Source: Bacteroidetes bacterium UBA7368
Lineage (GTDB): Bacteria; Bacteroidota; Rhodothermia; Rhodothermales; UBA10348
DNA: 7,737 nt
Assembly (NCBI GenBank): GCA_002469915.1
Contig: DKOG01000001.1
Location: 1 to 7,737 of the forward strand
Direction: 5' to 3'
Part shown: positions 7,000 through 7,737 of the stretch, one piece after another
Layout of the letters: each line of letters opens with the position of its first letter
How positions within the stretch are numbered: the first letter of the stretch is position 1
The notes under the pieces: model-generated
Databases searched by the model: none
The model's input: the letters and a program-made list of their open reading frames with translations, nothing else
Told to the model about the DNA's origin: nothing
Position numbers and translations under genes: made by a program

Positions 7000-7401
7000 T
7001 CAAGATCTGCGCTGCCGAAATAGCCACCACTTGTTGCGGGGGCGCTCAATTCGGTTTTTTTCATGCCTCGGAATGAGCACCTCATTTCCACCATGGTCCT
7101 GCGTAATGATATAGGACTTTTTGACAAGGCCCCTAACTTTGGGCAGCGACATACCCGTCATCGTAGCAATGGTGGTTGTTCGAAAACCCTTGCGCACCAT
7201 CGCAATAATACGTTCGCGATTAACTTTTTCTTGCTCCTCTTTGGAGAGACGCTCCTGATGTTTTGATGCAATACCAGCTCGTTCGAGACGGGAATGGATG
7301 GCGTCCGAGGAAATTCCAAACGCAGCGGAAATCTCCGCGACGCTCAAGCCTTCGTCAAAGGCCGCAATAATTTGCTCGGTTTTATCGTCAGCATTCCGCA
7401 T
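7000..7401 (-). CDS. Small protein with two helix-turn-helix-like units, putative DNA-binding
   Basis: A 133-residue basic protein I cannot assign to a named family. It contains two units of equal length that align without gaps: residues 11-44 (IIAAFDEG ... ISAAFGIS ... LERAGI) and 65-98 (IIAMVRKG ... IATMTGMS ... VKKSYI). Each has the length and hydrophobic pattern of a resolvase/homeodomain-like HTH, with an Ile and a turn Gly (G29 and G83) at matching places. A charged linker (about 45-64) joins them, and the tail (112-133) is rich in Arg/Lys with a WW pair, suited to nucleic-acid contact. A stop lies two codons before the ATG at 7401, fixing the start; the leader reads TTAGAGA, at best a weak ribosome site. 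A transcriptional regulator is the simplest guess. It converges on the hydrolase gene with one base between stops. Confidence 0.75.
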   Translation of the reverse strand: MRNADDKTEQIIAAFDEGLSVAEISAAFGISSDAIHSRLERAGIASKHQERLSKEEQEKVNRERIIAMVRKGFRTTTIATMTGMSLPKVRGLVKKSYIITQDHGGNEVLIPRHEKNRIERPRNKWWLFRQRRS

Positions 7402-7463
7402 TCTCTAAGAATAAGGAATGGGACGTTTTCTTGTCGATACACCCACAAAAAGTTCACTTATAG

Positions 7464-7721
7464 TCAACGTGTGCTGCTTCGTCGTATTAAAGAATTTATC
7501 CTCTCTCTTATTTCCAGCGAATCAAAATGCTGGAAAGTTAAAGTCAAACCTCTCCCGACGTGAGCCCCATAAATGGGCATATTTTCAGAGGAATAACGCA
7601 CCTTGATATGTTCTACTAAATCCTTAACACGATCCGATTGAACAGATCAATTATCGACACTCGGTGCTACACGATTTATCACGTCTAGCCAATTTGCAAC
7701 CACCTCGATGCCACTTTCTCT
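7464..7721 (-). other. Possible gene remnant or small ORF on the minus strand
   Basis: One minus-strand frame reads protein-like for 24 codons (7721-7650), meets TGA (7649-7647), then continues for 60 codons to TGA (7466-7464). The second part includes MPIYGAHVGRGLTLTFQ followed by a charged helix-like tail. A GTG at 7601 could start a 45-residue protein, with no Shine-Dalgarno. It may be the decayed 3' end of a gene, a real small protein, or chance; there is only a faint resemblance to DegV-type C-termini. It ends 62 bases before the HTH gene's ATG on the same strand. Confidence 0.22.
7511..7536. repeat. Perfect 8-bp inverted repeat upstream of the HTH gene
   Basis: TTTCCAGC (7511-7518) and GCTGGAAA (7529-7536) are exact complements around a 10-base A/T-rich spacer. 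The site is about 110 bp upstream of the HTH gene start, a reasonable place for an operator or a leader hairpin. No T-run follows on either strand, so a terminator is unlikely. It also lies inside the possible minus-strand remnant frame, so it may have no regulatory role. Confidence 0.4.
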
Positions 7722-7737
7722 TTATGGCTGAAAGTCA

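Larger units (their letters stand above)
7402..7737. other. Right-edge region without a convincing gene
   Basis: These 336 bases upstream of the HTH gene hold its promoter, which I could not pinpoint, an 8-bp inverted repeat at 7511-7536, a smaller dyad CCCAT-AA-ATGGG at 7566-7577, and the broken minus-strand frame described separately. Plus-strand frames here are short and not protein-like. An ATG at 7724 (M-A-E-S) could open a plus-strand gene running out of the window, but four codons are not enough to judge. No tRNA-like sequence is visible. Confidence 0.5.

Noticed and set aside
7566..7577. CCCAT-AA-ATGGG dyad
   Set aside because: Only 5 bp per arm, so chance is likely; noted within the right-edge region but not proposed as an operator.
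7063..7606. Plus-strand frames of 62-89 codons opposite and upstream of the HTH gene
   Set aside because: Low-complexity, inconsistent composition and no ribosome site; the 7294-7563 frame is mostly antisense to the HTH gene.
1..7737. CRISPR arrays, insertion sequences, attachment sites, tRNA and rRNA genes
   Set aside because: Reading both strands showed no regularly spaced repeats, transposase motifs, cloverleaf-like sequences or conserved rRNA segments.

Overview
The window (about 7.7 kb, roughly balanced base composition) looks like ordinary, compact chromosome from a Gram-negative bacterium of the Bacteroidota/Rhodothermota/Balneolota kind. This rests on three things: a glutaminyl-tRNA synthetase carrying a GatB/YqeY-type tail, two predicted lipoproteins (one Sec, one twin-arginine), and the near absence of Shine-Dalgarno sequences. 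The lineage is inference. No phage, transposon, CRISPR array, tRNA or rRNA is visible.

Layout. (1) 1-1644, plus: 3' part of glnS, whose class I catalytic N-terminus lies outside the window. (2) 1646-2824, minus: a beta-propeller (PD40/TolB-like) lipoprotein of unknown role, its stop one base from the glnS stop. (3) 2825-3070: intergenic, with a terminator-like hairpin and a second inverted repeat. (4) 3071-3799, minus: a TrmH-type SPOUT RNA 2'-O-methyltransferase. (5) A divergent gap, then a plus-strand run: an SDR oxidoreductase (3897-4616), a Tat-exported TRAP-type solute-binding lipoprotein (4674-5786), a LOG-family phosphoribohydrolase-like protein (5794-6354) and a small serine hydrolase (6351-6998). 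(6) 7000-7401, minus: a small protein with two helix-turn-helix-like units, again one base from its convergent neighbour. (7) 7402-7737: no convincing gene, but an 8-bp perfect inverted repeat and a protein-like minus-strand frame broken by a stop.

How the genes may work together. The binding protein, LOG protein and hydrolase are separated by 7 bp and by a 4-bp overlap, so they are probably co-transcribed; the SDR 57 bp upstream may belong too. The binding protein should capture a small organic (keto-)acid outside the inner membrane, but no TRAP membrane subunits are present here, so its transporter is elsewhere or it works differently. No single pathway links the cytoplasmic enzymes with it. 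glnS and the methyltransferase both concern tRNA/translation but are not in one operon.

I found no clear new biological system. The points most worth a second look are the orphan Tat-lipoprotein TRAP binding protein in an operon with LOG and hydrolase genes, the Pro-to-Ala change in the LOG signature, the tandem-HTH protein with the dyad upstream of it, and the broken minus-strand frame at the right edge.
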